Positions 63,651 to 64,000 of a stretch of DNA of 64,000 bases are shown here, in pieces. The notes beneath the pieces are model-generated. The model saw only the letters and a program-made list of their open reading frames with translations, made no database searches and was not told the origin of the DNA. Made by a program: the position numbers and the translations under genes. Positions within the stretch are counted from its first letter, which is position 1; every line of letters starts with the position of its first letter. The DNA is from Streptococcus himalayensis (GTDB lineage: Bacteria > Bacillota > Bacilli > Lactobacillales > Streptococcaceae): the NCBI RefSeq assembly GCF_001708305.1, contig NZ_CP016953.1, forward strand, positions 2,211,472 through 2,275,471, read 5' to 3'.

Positions 63651-64000
63651 CTATTCAGATACATAAGCTACGGCACGAACTGGCGAACCAGTTGCCTTAT
63701 CCCAGTTAGGATAAGCAATCGAAATAATACTACCTGTTGCTGGTACCTGATCTAAGTTAGCCAAGACTTCAACCTGATAAATCCCTTGTTCAAGCAAATA
63801 ATACTCTTGGTGAAGACTACCACCATTAGCATAGGCAGTTTGACCACTATCAGTATCCAAGGTTTCATGACCAAGAGCTTTAACATGACGTTCGTGAATC
63901 AAGAACTCCAATGCTTCACGGCTCCAACCCGGAGTTTGCTGAGCTCCCTTATCATCAAGGTTTCTCATCGCATCTTGGTCCGGCCAGCGTTTATGCCAAT
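63651..64000 (-). CDS. Cyclase-family (kynurenine formamidase-like) protein, 5' part cut by window
   Basis: The C-terminal 116 codons of a metal-dependent hydrolase of the cyclase family (PF04199): WHKRWPDQDAMRNLDDKGAQ, ALGHETLDTDSGQTAYANGG, HQEYYLLEQGIYQVEVLANL and ATGSIISIAYPNWDKATGSP. The frame is open to the window edge, so the true start is outside. Kynurenine formamidase or isatin hydrolase are the characterised relatives; a secreted or cytoplasmic role cannot be decided. Co-oriented with metY. Confidence 0.8.
   Translation of the reverse strand, partial: WHKRWPDQDAMRNLDDKGAQQTPGWSREALEFLIHERHVKALGHETLDTDSGQTAYANGGSLHQEYYLLEQGIYQVEVLANLDQVPATGSIISIAYPNWDKATGSPVRAVAYVSE

Overview
The window is a low-GC Firmicute chromosome segment, and the genus is almost certainly Streptococcus. 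Evidence for the genus: the cdaA-cdaR operon divergent from murT-gatD; the SNF2 helicase - unknown - murC - acetyltransferase - mltG - greA block; the pbp2B-recR-ddl-murF cell-wall cluster; the xseA-xseB-ispA-tlyA-argR-recN block; gpmA, hup and a PerR/Fur gene with streptococcal-type sequences; and an egtV-egtU ergothioneine transporter with a fused permease/binding protein. The species cannot be fixed by eye. Most genes lie on the minus strand. No rRNA, tRNA, prophage or CRISPR array was seen.

Layout. 1-3.6 kb: c-di-AMP synthase and its regulator (minus) divergent from the lipid II amidation pair MurT/GatD (plus) and a small LapA-like membrane protein. 3.8-4.7 kb: an unrecognised gene. 4.9-10 kb: an insertion-sequence stack, with tandem small TA-flanked repeats, an IS630 element, an IS66 element (8-bp target duplication, decayed tnpC) and an intact ISL3 element (8-bp target duplication), all landed in a few dozen bases of original intergenic DNA. 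10-18.5 kb: greA, mltG, two acetyltransferases, murC, an unknown gene and a SNF2-type helicase. 18.6-28.5 kb: acetyltransferase, methyltransferase-like membrane protein, an SdpI/ArsR pair with a 34-bp palindromic operator, a DEAD-box helicase with a long leader, corA, a YitT-type protein, a PH-domain protein, prfC and a YwaF-type membrane protein. 28.5-34.4 kb: NUDIX hydrolase, murF, ddl, recR, pbp2B. 34.7-41.3 kb: telA/xpaC-like pair, gpmA, perR-like gene, hup, degV, metallophosphatase. 41.3-46.6 kb: recN, argR, tlyA, ispA, xseB, xseA in one tightly overlapping operon. 46.6-47.6 kb: an array of seven structured repeats. 47.7-57.3 kb: AI-2E-type permease, lone ABC ATPase, DJ-1-like protein, TehB-like methyltransferase, acyltransferase, P-type ATPase, EgtV/EgtU. 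57.5-64 kb: an accessory-looking stretch with an MFS transporter, serine hydrolase, formate/nitrite-type transporter, AraC regulator, MetY and a cyclase-family protein cut by the window end.

The most unusual feature is the repeat array upstream of xseA. Its 112-219 bp units fall into three sequence subtypes that differ by paired substitutions on both sides of the same nested stems, while unpaired motifs stay constant. A promoter-like sequence places the array as a possible leader of about 1 kb for the xseA operon. Two small transposable-element-like repeat families are also scattered through the intergenic regions: one of about 240 bp with 22-bp terminal inverted repeats and, at one copy, a 10-bp target duplication; the other of about 130-190 bp, TA-bounded, with ends resembling those of the local IS630. 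Three genes (murT, the IS630 transposase and the P-type ATPase) have a -10 box 7-8 bases before the start codon, as expected of leaderless mRNAs.
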